57,416 nucleotides of DNA, taken from positions 1 through 57,416 of the forward strand of contig PLLH01000068.1 in the NCBI GenBank assembly GCA_003140895.1, given 5' to 3'. The notes under the pieces are model-generated. The model made no database searches. It saw only the letters and a program-made list of their open reading frames with translations, and was not told the DNA's origin. Made by a program: the position numbers and the translations under genes. This DNA comes from Elusimicrobiota bacterium. Lineage in GTDB: Bacteria; Elusimicrobiota; Elusimicrobia; F11. How positions within the stretch are numbered: position 1 is the stretch's first letter; every line of letters starts with the position of its first letter. Below are positions 29,236 to 39,040 of this stretch, one piece after another.

Positions 29236-32200
29236 TGAGGACCATGAAATTGACGCGGCGAACTCGAATGCTTAACGCATGGAAACTATTCGGAATCGTT
29301 CTTCTCCTGAGCGCCTTTGCTCAGAACGCCTCCGCTACAATAGTGCATTTGATGACGGCAGACGCTCCTTTGAACACGGGTGGCCTGGGGCGTTTCGCCA
29401 TGATCATCACGTATGCCAACGCGGGATCAAATTTGGTTTTGGACAGCGCTTATACAGGGGATCCAACGCCTCCCGAGGGGGATCGAGTTCTTAAAACGAC
29501 TCTCTCCACGAGTTGGGGCGGGTGGGGATTTTTAAATACATCAGTCGCTAATAATGCGAACTACGTTTGGTGGCAGGATTTTACCGGATATGAGAATGGC
29601 AGCATCCGGTTCTGGCTTAAAAGCGATTCAACGCTCACGCTCGAGGTTAAATTTGTCGGCATGTGGGGTGATGAAACACGGCCTTACAATATCCCTTCAA
29701 CAGGGGGAGTATGGAAACCCATGGTGGTTCCGATGAGCAGTTTTGCTCCGGGAATTGATTTCAGTTATATTCGGTGTCCTTTTTTAATCACCGCGCCCGA
29801 CACCCCCGGTGCAAAGACATGGTCCGTCGATGACGTGAAGTGGGATTCCACTGTCCCAGGCGCGTTGGCTTCTATTCAGATCGCCACCACTCCCGCGGTG
29901 GTTCCTCTTGGATTTCAGCAGGTTTTTATCGCCTTGGGTTACGATTCAGTGGGGCGTTCCGTCGACATTTTACCCACATGGAGCGCCGGCAGTTTGGGGA
30001 CATTCAATCGCACGGCTGGAGGGATGGTGAGGTTCTTCGCAACAAACACACCTAGTTCGGGCAATTTAACCGCCACCTACAGCGGAGTAACGGGATTGGG
30101 CTCAATTTCGGTCCAGAATGTGAATTTCACTCAGTACAATGTTTACTCCGATATAGGAGCCGGGGGGTATGTGGGCGCTTCCCCCGCGGGAGGAAACCCG
30201 ATTCTCACTGAAATAACGGACGCGTCGGCGCCGGAAGGAACGAAATATATGAGGGCCACATATTATTTGGCCACATCGCTTGATTGGTCGGTATGGTATG
30301 TGAGCCAGCAAGATTATGCCCGGTATATGAAACCCTATGAGAACGGTTACTTAAGGTTCAACGTTCGTTCCACCAAGAACCTCCTCGTGAAAATCAATTC
30401 AAATAACATTCCCGCCGGGACCGAGCAATCGAAGATTAATCTGGATGAGCTGGGGTTTATTCCCAATGGACAGTGGCAGGATATTATCGTCCCGATGGCG
30501 CTTTTCAAAGTGAAAGAGCCGAATTTAGACTTTACGCAGATTAAAACCTATTTCACGATTGGAACTCTGTACGATTTGGTTGGGGCTGTTCCAAGCGGAA
30601 CGTTCGATGTGGACAACGTGAGATGGTTAACGACGAGCCAGGACGCGCCGGATCCGGCGAAGGTTCTGCAAGGGCTGGTTGAGAAACAAAATTCGACGAC
30701 GGGTCTCCTGGCGTCTTTCGATACCGTCAATCAAGCGGTGACCTACGATCAAGCGTTGGCGGCCATGGCGTTCACGTTCAGTAAGGATTTTACGCACGCC
30801 CAAAATATTTTCAACGCCTATCAGTCTCTCTATAGCGCCGGGCAAGGGTTTGCCGATACGTATCGGGTTGACACCAAGGCTGTCCTTGATAATGACCGTC
30901 TCTGCGGTCCCAATGGATGGATGTTGCTGGCGTTGATTCATTATCGAAATGTCTCTGGATCAACGGCTTACGATACGATGATCGACGGGTTGGCCGCTTG
31001 GTTAAAAGGATATCAGGATTCAACGGATGGCGGTATTAAATTTGGTAATCCCGTGAACGCGGGAGAGATCAACGTGAAATCAACGGAACATAACTTTGAC
31101 GTCTATGCCGCTTTTCGCGCTTACGCCATGCTGAGAGGAAACGCGGCGTACAACACAGCGGCGGACCAAATTATGGGGTGGATAAACTCAACAGCCTGGA
31201 ACGCCGCTGAAAAACGGTTCAACGTCGGAGAATTCCCCGCCGGTGGGGCCGATACCGACAAAGCGTTGGACGCCTACTCATGGGCTCCGTTGGCCTTGGG
31301 AGTGGAAGGGGCGTTTCCCTATGCCACGGTTTTGGCCAATGCCGAAACGACGTTCGGGACGACCAAGGTGAATAGCAACAACGGGAATGCCATCACGGGT
31401 TACGATTTTGGCGCCGCGGCGGGGGTCGCCCCGGATAAAGATTCGGTTTGGCTGGAAGGGACGGGGCAGATGGCCATGGCGTATCTCGCCATCGGAAATG
31501 AAACGAAGGCCAATGCGATTCTTGATCAATTGCGCCGGGCCGTTTTCAGCGTGTCTCCCACGGCTCAAGGGATGACCTATGCAACCAATATGGGAACGGC
31601 GTATGGCGGATGGATGATGGATGCCACCAATGCGGCCATTAGCCCCGCGGCGTGGTATCTGTTTACCGAGTGGAATTTTAATCCGTTCAGACCGTATTTC
31701 CTTCACTCGGTGACTGTTAAAAACGTGAGCGACAACAGTTCGGCGTCGGAGATGTCATGGCTTGGCGTGAACGCGCGCGATGGATGGAGATTGGCGAAAC
31801 AATACATTCAGCTCGATGCCCAACCGATTTCGAAGGACCCGTGGGGGATTCAGATTTACACGGACAATAAAAACGCCTCGTCAGCGCCCCAGTTCGTGGA
31901 TCCCTCGCCAACGAATACAACCAATATGGATTCCAATCCGGCGGGGCTTCTGATCGATATCCCGGGACAAACCACGACCTATATGACGTTGCCCATTGCC
32001 TGGTCTATTAAGAAAGATACGACAACGGCTCCTGTCGCGGCCAACCCCAATGACAATGGAATAAACGGACATCCCACCGATTCAAATAGTTACCAGTGGC
32101 TTTTTATGAAAGATCGGGGAACGCCCACCATGGACGGAGACGGGGATGGACTGACTGGCGGGGCCTTTGATATCACCGCGTTTGCGGATGGAGACCGCTA

Positions 32201-32390
32201 CATTCGTGTGATGCAGAAATCAACGATCTCCGGCGCTCGTGGCTCCGTCCATATGTTCTCCGGCCCCGTTGGAAACGATTTTTTTGACACCCTCTCGCCT
32301 AACTTTCTCTTCTTCGAAAGTGATTTTACCGGCGCGCCGGCTCAGGTGACGTATCGGACGAAGTTGACCCTCGAGTTTTTCACCGAATAA
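29235..32390 (+). CDS. Large secreted multidomain protein: two jelly-roll domains, (alpha/alpha)n catalytic-like domain, C-terminal domain shared with the 26282 ORF
   Basis: Signal peptide; WSVDDVKWDS and GTFDVDNVRWLT jelly-roll ends; STEHNFDVYAAFRAYAML...VWLEGTGQMAMAYLAIG helical-barrel-like; C-terminal GIQIYTDNKNAS...LPIAWSIKKDT. Confidence 0.75.
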   Translation: MRTMKLTRRTRMLNAWKLFGIVLLLSAFAQNASATIVHLMTADAPLNTGGLGRFAMIITYANAGSNLVLDSAYTGDPTPPEGDRVLKTTLSTSWGGWGFLNTSVANNANYVWWQDFTGYENGSIRFWLKSDSTLTLEVKFVGMWGDETRPYNIPSTGGVWKPMVVPMSSFAPGIDFSYIRCPFLITAPDTPGAKTWSVDDVKWDSTVPGALASIQIATTPAVVPLGFQQVFIALGYDSVGRSVDILPTWSAGSLGTFNRTAGGMVRFFATNTPSSGNLTATYSGVTGLGSISVQNVNFTQYNVYSDIGAGGYVGASPAGGNPILTEITDASAPEGTKYMRATYYLATSLDWSVWYVSQQDYARYMKPYENGYLRFNVRSTKNLLVKINSNNIPAGTEQSKINLDELGFIPNGQWQDIIVPMALFKVKEPNLDFTQIKTYFTIGTLYDLVGAVPSGTFDVDNVRWLTTSQDAPDPAKVLQGLVEKQNSTTGLLASFDTVNQAVTYDQALAAMAFTFSKDFTHAQNIFNAYQSLYSAGQGFADTYRVDTKAVLDNDRLCGPNGWMLLALIHYRNVSGSTAYDTMIDGLAAWLKGYQDSTDGGIKFGNPVNAGEINVKSTEHNFDVYAAFRAYAMLRGNAAYNTAADQIMGWINSTAWNAAEKRFNVGEFPAGGADTDKALDAYSWAPLALGVEGAFPYATVLANAETTFGTTKVNSNNGNAITGYDFGAAAGVAPDKDSVWLEGTGQMAMAYLAIGNETKANAILDQLRRAVFSVSPTAQGMTYATNMGTAYGGWMMDATNAAISPAAWYLFTEWNFNPFRPYFLHSVTVKNVSDNSSASEMSWLGVNARDGWRLAKQYIQLDAQPISKDPWGIQIYTDNKNASSAPQFVDPSPTNTTNMDSNPAGLLIDIPGQTTTYMTLPIAWSIKKDTTTAPVAANPNDNGINGHPTDSNSYQWLFMKDRGTPTMDGDGDGLTGGAFDITAFADGDRYIRVMQKSTISGARGSVHMFSGPVGNDFFDTLSPNFLFFESDFTGAPAQVTYRTKLTLEFFTE

Positions 32391-32493
32391 GGTTTTTCGC
32401 CTTCATTTTTCAACCTGTTCCTTCTCTGTGACTTTCAACATAACCTATGGCATTCCTGTGACATGGCGGTTACAATAATGTCAGGAGGATAAC

Positions 32494-33333
32494 ATGGGAA
32501 TTGATGTCATTCGGTTAGGCGGAGATCAAACTCAAGTTGAGCCCCGGATGGGCGTCGACCAACTGGCTCAACCGTCTTTCCAGTACTATAACCTCCCCAA
32601 TCCTTCTCTTTCCATATGGCTTATGTCCATGCCAACCCAGCAGTCGGTTTTTCCCTGGTGGCGCTACGAGTCCAAAATTGACGAAGATATCCATGCGTTA
32701 AGTGAATCATGGGCCGTTTCCAACCCTCAGAGCCTTTTTGATTGCCTGTTTCTCACCCATCTCCAAAAGAGCGTTGGAGCCAATTGGTTTGTTGTTTTCC
32801 CTGGCAACATCAAAACTCAGGGGTGGGGATCCTTGCGTGAAATGGACCGGGAATCATTTAAGCGCGGACAATCGTGCGTTTACCATCTTCACGCGGCGTT
32901 CCAAGACCGGTTGACGGTCAACTGGGTTCCCTTTTGGGAGCCGCAAAGTATCGTCAGAAACCCCGGATTTGGAAGCTTGTGGCGCCTTTTCTCATCCAGT
33001 CCCGGCGACGAAGTGACGCGGTGCGTGACCTTTTTCTCGTTATCAAACCCTCGGTTTTTGCCGGACGTCGTCAAACTCTTTATAGAAAACAGTGATCACC
33101 GTTCGGAAAAACTGGCGGCCCTCACGGATTGGTTCGGGGTGTATTCGTCGCCGCTCAGCGCCAACCATGCTGCCTGCGCGGTTTTCTATTCCCAATCGAA
33201 AGAGGTTATGAAACGCTTAGAGATTCTCAAGGGAGAGTTTATGGCAACCCTGAAAGAAGCCCAACGCGAAATGGTTTCAGATACCCGCCCGAGGAATGCC
33301 ATTCGCATTCTGTCGCGCTTGATTGCTTTGTAG
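32494..33333 (+). CDS. Hypothetical protein
   Basis: 279-aa ORF with SD aggaggat and ATG; no recognised domain. Confidence 0.6.
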   Translation: MGIDVIRLGGDQTQVEPRMGVDQLAQPSFQYYNLPNPSLSIWLMSMPTQQSVFPWWRYESKIDEDIHALSESWAVSNPQSLFDCLFLTHLQKSVGANWFVVFPGNIKTQGWGSLREMDRESFKRGQSCVYHLHAAFQDRLTVNWVPFWEPQSIVRNPGFGSLWRLFSSSPGDEVTRCVTFFSLSNPRFLPDVVKLFIENSDHRSEKLAALTDWFGVYSSPLSANHAACAVFYSQSKEVMKRLEILKGEFMATLKEAQREMVSDTRPRNAIRILSRLIAL

Positions 33334-33378
33334 AGTATCATCCCTCCCATAAAATGTTTTGTAGATCGCCTCAAATTC

Positions 33379-34275
33379 ATGTCTAATATTTATATGAAAG
33401 CCATCCCCGTTTTCTCGCTGTTTGTCCTTTCCCTTTCCTTGTTCAACCCCTGCGCCTTCGCCGACCAGATCGTTTTAAAAGAGGGGAAAATCCTCTCTGG
33501 GAAAATCACCAAAGAAGATTCTTCCGAGGTCATGATCAACGTGGGCGGGAATATGTTTTTGCGTATAGAAAAATCAAAGATTCGGGATATTGTTAGAACT
33601 CCCAAGCCTGAACAAACTCGGAGGGTGATCACGGTGGTTCATCCGAAAAAAGTGCCGACACCTCAGGTGTCCACCGCGCCTGTCGCCGGGAACGATGCGG
33701 GTCCCGTCAGGAACCCCGGCGAGGGCTTCAAGGTGTTTAACTATGAAAAACCGGAGTACCGGATTAATGAAATCCTGTGGACGAAACCCTACGTTGTGAA
33801 GGGGGAGACGTTTGAAGAGATACGGAAAAACTGTATCGATCATCGACAAGCCGATGGGAATAAACGGGCCCCTATGAATGACGTGTCCGAAGTCGCGTTG
33901 AAGGTCGCGTGGGCCGGGAAACCGGCGACAGAAGAGGGAAAATCAAAATGGACGGCCGTGGTTTTGGCTTCAACTATTTCCGTGAACACGCCTTTGTGGG
34001 CGGCGCCCAAAAAGGCGTCGCCAGGAACAGCAGCTCAATGGAACTCTTTTGCGACCCGGCAAGCGGAGCACGATAAAGGGCATGTGTCGATTTACGAAAA
34101 TACATTGACGGCCCTGGCCGAATCGCTGGTTCATATCCGGGCGGAAGACGCCCCAAGCCTTCGAACGGAGTCGGATGATCTTGTTCGGCAAATATTGGAG
34201 CGGACAGAAAAGCAGCAACAAGGGTACGATCGGCGGCAACGTTTGAAGCCGGTCGAACCAAAGAAAAAAGATTGA
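33379..34275 (+). CDS. Secreted protein with DUF922-like (putative Zn-dependent protease) domain
   Basis: Signal peptide; WNSFATRQAEHDKGHVSIYE (HxxxH-type), DVSEVALKVAW. Confidence 0.7.
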   Translation: MSNIYMKAIPVFSLFVLSLSLFNPCAFADQIVLKEGKILSGKITKEDSSEVMINVGGNMFLRIEKSKIRDIVRTPKPEQTRRVITVVHPKKVPTPQVSTAPVAGNDAGPVRNPGEGFKVFNYEKPEYRINEILWTKPYVVKGETFEEIRKNCIDHRQADGNKRAPMNDVSEVALKVAWAGKPATEEGKSKWTAVVLASTISVNTPLWAAPKKASPGTAAQWNSFATRQAEHDKGHVSIYENTLTALAESLVHIRAEDAPSLRTESDDLVRQILERTEKQQQGYDRRQRLKPVEPKKKD

Positions 34276-34327
34276 TTCCCTAAATAAAAGATCTATTATC
34301 TAAGCCTCCTCTGAAGCATTCCCTCTA

Positions 34328-34368
34328 GAAACCCCCCCTCACGGCCTTAGCCGTGTTCCCTTGGTTTC
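34328..34368. repeat. Nested hairpin preceding the Tad locus
   Basis: GAAACC...CACGGC-CTTA-GCCGTG...GGTTTC. Confidence 0.4.
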
Positions 34369-34389
34369 CCCTCCAAAAGAAGGAAATCA

Positions 34390-34836
34390 ATGAAAATGAC
34401 GTGTGCGATCCGCGTCTCTCGCGGTCAGATGATCGTCGAATTTATTTTGGCGTTCCCTGTGTTCTTGATGCTGGTTTTTGGAGCCATGGACTTTGTCGCG
34501 ATGGGGATTGAGAAAATAGTGTTGGAGAGCCGATGCCGGAGTTGGGCGCGGCGTCTCGCCATGAGCGCTCTTCAGTCCCCTGATCAAATGGAAGAGCGGG
34601 TGGCAGGCGGTCTCCCCGCGTCACTTCGGAGCGCAACCGAGATCGAGGTTCAATTGCGTTTTCTCCCGGTTCTCCCCGATTCTCAGCCTCTTCGCCGCTC
34701 CAAAGAGGTTCAGATCCTTTCCTTAACTCTCCGTGAACGCATCAGGCCTCGTTTCCCCTTGGTTCGTGAATTAATGACGAATATTCCCTTTACGCTGACG
34801 GTGTGTTGCCAGGAAGGGCGTGTAATAGGCCGATGA
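34390..34836 (+). CDS. TadE-like pseudopilin
   Basis: RGQMIVEFILAFPVFLMLVFGAMDF TadE-like N-terminus. Confidence 0.8.
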   Translation: MKMTCAIRVSRGQMIVEFILAFPVFLMLVFGAMDFVAMGIEKIVLESRCRSWARRLAMSALQSPDQMEERVAGGLPASLRSATEIEVQLRFLPVLPDSQPLRRSKEVQILSLTLRERIRPRFPLVRELMTNIPFTLTVCCQEGRVIGR

Positions 34837-35597
34837 AGAAGGACACGGGGGCGATTCTTCTTTTGTTCCTCCCCATTTTTCTGAGTCTTTTTCTTATGTT
34901 GGGTTTGGCGCTTCATATGGGGCAGGCCCACGCGTCGCGAGATGAAATGCAAACGGTGGTGGATCATGTGTTGATTTCCACTCTGCGAATTCGAGAGGAG
35001 GGGTTGTCGAAAATGGCCGATCGGTGGTCTTCGATCGGCCAACTCATGGCTGAGGGAGATGATCAGGGCGGAACGATTCTTTCGACTCAATGGGACAGTT
35101 TGGAAAACGCCGCGCACACATGGAGCAACGCCCTTTCCGGATATCAAGGACGCGTCAAAGCCGTGATGACGGTGGTGATGGAAGCCAATCGGGCTCGTCG
35201 CGAGGATCTGACTGTTCAAGATGACGCCTCGCTCTCTCTTGGAATCTCACTTCAGCCTGTCATGGTTCGAGATGAGGCGAACCGGATGAAGCAGGTTCAC
35301 GATGCGTGGCCCTCTCGCCAATGGGCTCCTGAAAACCGTTTAGGGGAGCCGGACGAACGCCTTGTTTTAATGATTCAAACTCCCATGAAGCCGCTCCCCG
35401 TCCCGTTTATCCCGGCTCCTCAATGGACTCTCCGAGCCGGGGCGGGAGGCCGGCTTCGTTGGGATGTGGATCAACGCGACCCGTTGATCCAGCTGACCGG
35501 TAATGGAGGGTTTCCTCGGACGTGGGAGGAGGCTCTCAATGGGCCTCGCGTGGACCCATTTCGAACCGCTTTGTACCGGTCGTCATTGGATGAGTGA
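34833..35597 (+). CDS. TadG/TadE-like pilus-associated membrane protein
   Basis: KKDTGAILLLFLPIFLSLFLMLGLALHMGQ N-terminal TM; ATGA overlap with TadE-like gene (start 34833). Confidence 0.6.
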   Translation: MKKDTGAILLLFLPIFLSLFLMLGLALHMGQAHASRDEMQTVVDHVLISTLRIREEGLSKMADRWSSIGQLMAEGDDQGGTILSTQWDSLENAAHTWSNALSGYQGRVKAVMTVVMEANRARREDLTVQDDASLSLGISLQPVMVRDEANRMKQVHDAWPSRQWAPENRLGEPDERLVLMIQTPMKPLPVPFIPAPQWTLRAGAGGRLRWDVDQRDPLIQLTGNGGFPRTWEEALNGPRVDPFRTALYRSSLDE

Positions 35598-35606
35598 GGA
35601 GCCAGG

Positions 35607-35999
35607 ATGAGGATCCGCGGGAATGCCATCGTCGAACTTGTGTTGTGCCTCCCCTTTATCCTGCTGTTTGTTTGCGCGGCGAGGTCTTTTATGAAAGTCA
35701 ATTCCATGCGGCGCGCTGTGGCCGGAGTTGTTCGAGTGGGAAGCGTGTTGGCGGGGAGCGGTCTCGTCTCCAAGGAGGAGGTTCTTTTGTCCATGGAGAG
35801 CGCCGCTCACGACCAAACGGGATTGCCTTCATCGGCATGGACGTTTACCGTCGACCGGTTCACGGAGACTCCCGCCTCAAAATTTTATCGTCTCATCGTC
35901 GCCGGTGCGGAGTGCCGGACTGACGATGATCTCCTCCGGAACATGGGAATTGAATCACCCGTGATTCGAAAAAGAGCTGTATTGGAGGAGGGAAGATGA
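35607..35999 (+). CDS. TadE-like pseudopilin
   Basis: RIRGNAIVELVLCLPFILLFVCAARSFM N-terminus; 8-nt gap from previous gene's end. Confidence 0.7.
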   Translation: MRIRGNAIVELVLCLPFILLFVCAARSFMKVNSMRRAVAGVVRVGSVLAGSGLVSKEEVLLSMESAAHDQTGLPSSAWTFTVDRFTETPASKFYRLIVAGAECRTDDDLLRNMGIESPVIRKRAVLEEGR

Positions 36000-36760
36000 G
36001 TCCGAAGTTGCGAGGCATTGTTTGTTTGGGGTTAAGCGTCGTTGTGGGGGGAGCGGTCTGGATTTATCTTCGCCGGGCGGAACAAAAGATCCAGTCCCTT
36101 TATAAGATGACCACTGTTTTGTGCGCCCGAAAATACGTGGCATCGGGAAAGGTTGTTTCTGAAGACATTCTTGAATCGGTGCCGGTGCCCGTCGCCTTTC
36201 TTCAGCCAACCGCCGTTCAAAAGAAGGAAGATCTTTTGGATAAAGACGGGAAGCCGTGTTATCAAACACGCATCGGGCTCCTGAAGGGAGAGCAGATCAC
36301 CAAATCCAGGCTCGTGTTGGCCGGCGTTTTCTCGGGGCTCTCCTGGATTCTTCCCGACGGCGTCACAGCGCAAACGTTGAAACTCTCGGCCGAACAGGCG
36401 GTGGGAGGGCTTGTTCAACCCGGTGATTGGGTGAATCTTATCTGCGTCATCGATAAACAGCCGGGGTGGGGGAAACTTCAGGCGCTGACACTTCTTGAAC
36501 GGGTCCGTGTTTTGGCGGTGAATCAGTCGCTGTGGGATCCGGCGTTGGCCGCGGGTGAAAAGGGCTATTCGAAGACGGAGGGGGGCGAGTCTTTCTTGGT
36601 GACGGTGGAAGTGGCGCCAACCGATGCGTCCCTGGTGGCATTGGCCTCAGAGAAAGGTAGAATCATATTGACCTTGGTATCGCCCGTTGATAGGTGTAAA
36701 TACGCCCCTCCACCGGTTGGGCTGTCGGATTTAAAAGGTGATCATGGACCATCAGGATAA
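35996..36760 (+). CDS. cpaB: CpaB/RcpC-like Flp pilus assembly protein
   Basis: N-terminal TM, SAF-like VLCARKYVASGKVVSEDILESVPVP, VGGLVQPGDWVNLICV, VTVEVAPTDASLVALASEKGRIILTL. Confidence 0.85.
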   Translation: MSPKLRGIVCLGLSVVVGGAVWIYLRRAEQKIQSLYKMTTVLCARKYVASGKVVSEDILESVPVPVAFLQPTAVQKKEDLLDKDGKPCYQTRIGLLKGEQITKSRLVLAGVFSGLSWILPDGVTAQTLKLSAEQAVGGLVQPGDWVNLICVIDKQPGWGKLQALTLLERVRVLAVNQSLWDPALAAGEKGYSKTEGGESFLVTVEVAPTDASLVALASEKGRIILTLVSPVDRCKYAPPPVGLSDLKGDHGPSG

Positions 36761-37130
36761 AGTAAATAAATCTTTTTTGGTGAATCATGTCGCTTGTCCC
36801 TCTTGTGGGGCCATTAATCCAGACACCGCGTATGCGTGTATTACTTGTTATAAGCGCATGTTCGTGAAAGACGAGTTGTCCTTTTGGCAAACACAGATCC
36901 GGCCCGGCACCAAGGGAGTTGTCCTCGCGATTGTTGTAGCTGTGGCGCTTCTTTTCCTGTTGAAACAGTGGTTGGATAACATCGACGCGCAAATGACCGT
37001 TAATTGTAACTCGGCCGAGTACAGTATGTCGTTTGTCGCCGAAAAAAAGAGACAGCATTTCTGGACTCATACGTTGACGGACAACAGAAGGGTCTCCTCC
37101 CCCCAAGAAAAACAACATCCCTCTCGTTAG
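36744..37130 (+). CDS. Zinc-ribbon membrane protein
   Basis: CPSCGAINPDTAYACITC zinc ribbon then TM VVLAIVVAVALLFLL. Confidence 0.65.
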   Translation: MDHQDKVNKSFLVNHVACPSCGAINPDTAYACITCYKRMFVKDELSFWQTQIRPGTKGVVLAIVVAVALLFLLKQWLDNIDAQMTVNCNSAEYSMSFVAEKKRQHFWTHTLTDNRRVSSPQEKQHPSR

Positions 37131-37177
37131 TTTTTAATTTTTTCTTCCCCCTCCAGAGAATCGCCTAAGGAGGATCT

Positions 37178-39037
37178 ATGCCGTTCGTACTTGGTTTCAT
37201 TCCCCCGTTCATCGATGGATTGGGAAGCGCGTCCGTTTTTTGGTCGTTGGCGAAAAATATCAAAGACAGTGCCGGATCTGTTTTATGTTTTAGCCCGGCG
37301 AGATCTCTCTATCCCCGTTTAAACGATGAATTCAAACCTTTTCCGTGGACGTCGTTTAAAGAAGGGAGGCACAGCGCTTCCTTGTCCGGCAAGACGGATG
37401 GCCGGGACCTGTTTAAACAGGTCTCACCCCCGGCCGCTTACCTCGATTGTTTTGATCCGGATATGGCATCGCTCCTTGACGTGTGCGGCCCCGCGATGAT
37501 TTGGATGACGCCAAGCTTCATGCTCTCACAACTCGCCGATCCGCCACTGATTCGAAAAGTTTCCGTGGTGGTCATCGGCGTCGCGCCGACCTTGGAGGGG
37601 ATTGAGCAAGCTTTGTTCGAGCGGGGCCGTCTCTTAACCAAGGGGGTATCGGCGGAGGACATCGAGTTCCATCTTCTTAACGCCGGCATCCCCGGCGGGA
37701 TTCCAGTGGAGATGATTCGGGAACACGTGGGACTTTTGAGCGCCGTCTATCCGTATGATCCCGAACCCCTGCTCCACTCAGAGAGCGAAGGGAAACCCAT
37801 CCAGTCGATCGCGCCTCGTTCATCGTTGGCCGCAGCGTTACGGGCGGCCACCGAAGGAATGTTGGAACGGGCGAAGAGTAGAGAAGCGCGGCGCGGAGCG
37901 GCTCCCGCGCCTTCGTTGAGCGAGGCCCAGATCGAACGGAGGGTCATTGAACGGTTGTGGCGCCGGTTGGGACCGGCAGAACAGACCGGTTCGTGGACGC
38001 CGGGCCAAATCGATCACCAGATTGAACGGGAACTTCACGCGGTCCTGTCGGAAAACGCGGTCTCCGGCATGGGCGAGGAGGAGGTGAAAAAAATGACTCA
38101 ATGCGTTCGCGACGGCGTGATGGGGCTTGGACCCTTGGAGAAGTTAATGAGGGATGATTCGATCAGCGAAATTATGGTCAATGGCCGGGATCAGCTTTTT
38201 GTTGAGCGCGAGGGGCGTCTTGAGCCGTTTCCCGAGGCCTTCGTTTCGGATGTTCAGTTGAAGGTGGTGATAGATCGAATCGTGGGGCAGATGGGCCGTC
38301 GAGTGGACGTGTCATCTCCGCTCTGCGACGTCCGCACGCGAGACGGGTCTCGCGTCAACGTGGTTTTGCCGCCGGTTTCCATCGGGACTCCGGTTGTGAC
38401 CATTCGCCGTTTTCGTCGTTCGCTTCTGTCGTTCGATGATTTGATCGCGCGCGGGTCGCTTAAGCCCGAGGACGCCGAACGGTTAAAACGGCATGTGTCG
38501 AACAGAGATAATATTCTGATCGCCGGGAACAGCGGTTCGGGGAAAACAACGCTCCTCAATATTCTCTCCGGAGTGATTGATGAGACCGAACGCATTATCA
38601 CCTTGGAGGACGCGGCGGAGCTGAAGCTTCAGCAGCCTCATGTGGTTCGGCTTGAGACGCGTCCCAAAAACACCGAAGGAGAGGGGGAGGTGACCATGCA
38701 TGCCCTCGTCGTTAATTCGCTGCGCATGCGTCCCGACCGGATTATCATCGGGGAGTGCCGTGGGGCGGAAGTGATTCCCATGCTTCAGGCCATGAACACG
38801 GGGCACGATGGGTCGATGACCACCCTCCACGCCAATTCGGCGGAAGACGCGCTTCAGCGGCTTGAGTCCATGATTTTGTTGGGGGCGCCTCAATGGCCGT
38901 TGGATATTGTCCGCCAGCAGATTGCGTCGAGTTTGGATCTTATTGTGTATCTGAAACGAGAGGGAGCCCAGCGCCGGTGTACCGGGATCAAAAAAATTTA
39001 TTTTGACGCGGGTCGCCTGGCCCTTCTAGAGGAGTGA
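37178..39037 (+). CDS. CpaE-like (degenerate) domain fused to CpaF/TadA secretion ATPase
   Basis: CpaF half: [67 protein letters not shown]-terminal about 230 aa CpaE-like without Walker A. Confidence 0.88.
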   Translation: MPFVLGFIPPFIDGLGSASVFWSLAKNIKDSAGSVLCFSPARSLYPRLNDEFKPFPWTSFKEGRHSASLSGKTDGRDLFKQVSPPAAYLDCFDPDMASLLDVCGPAMIWMTPSFMLSQLADPPLIRKVSVVVIGVAPTLEGIEQALFERGRLLTKGVSAEDIEFHLLNAGIPGGIPVEMIREHVGLLSAVYPYDPEPLLHSESEGKPIQSIAPRSSLAAALRAATEGMLERAKSREARRGAAPAPSLSEAQIERRVIERLWRRLGPAEQTGSWTPGQIDHQIERELHAVLSENAVSGMGEEEVKKMTQCVRDGVMGLGPLEKLMRDDSISEIMVNGRDQLFVEREGRLEPFPEAFVSDVQLKVVIDRIVGQMGRRVDVSSPLCDVRTRDGSRVNVVLPPVSIGTPVVTIRRFRRSLLSFDDLIARGSLKPEDAERLKRHVSNRDNILIAGNSGSGKTTLLNILSGVIDETERIITLEDAAELKLQQPHVVRLETRPKNTEGEGEVTMHALVVNSLRMRPDRIIIGECRGAEVIPMLQAMNTGHDGSMTTLHANSAEDALQRLESMILLGAPQWPLDIVRQQIASSLDLIVYLKREGAQRRCTGIKKIYFDAGRLALLEE

Positions 39038-39040
39038 GTC

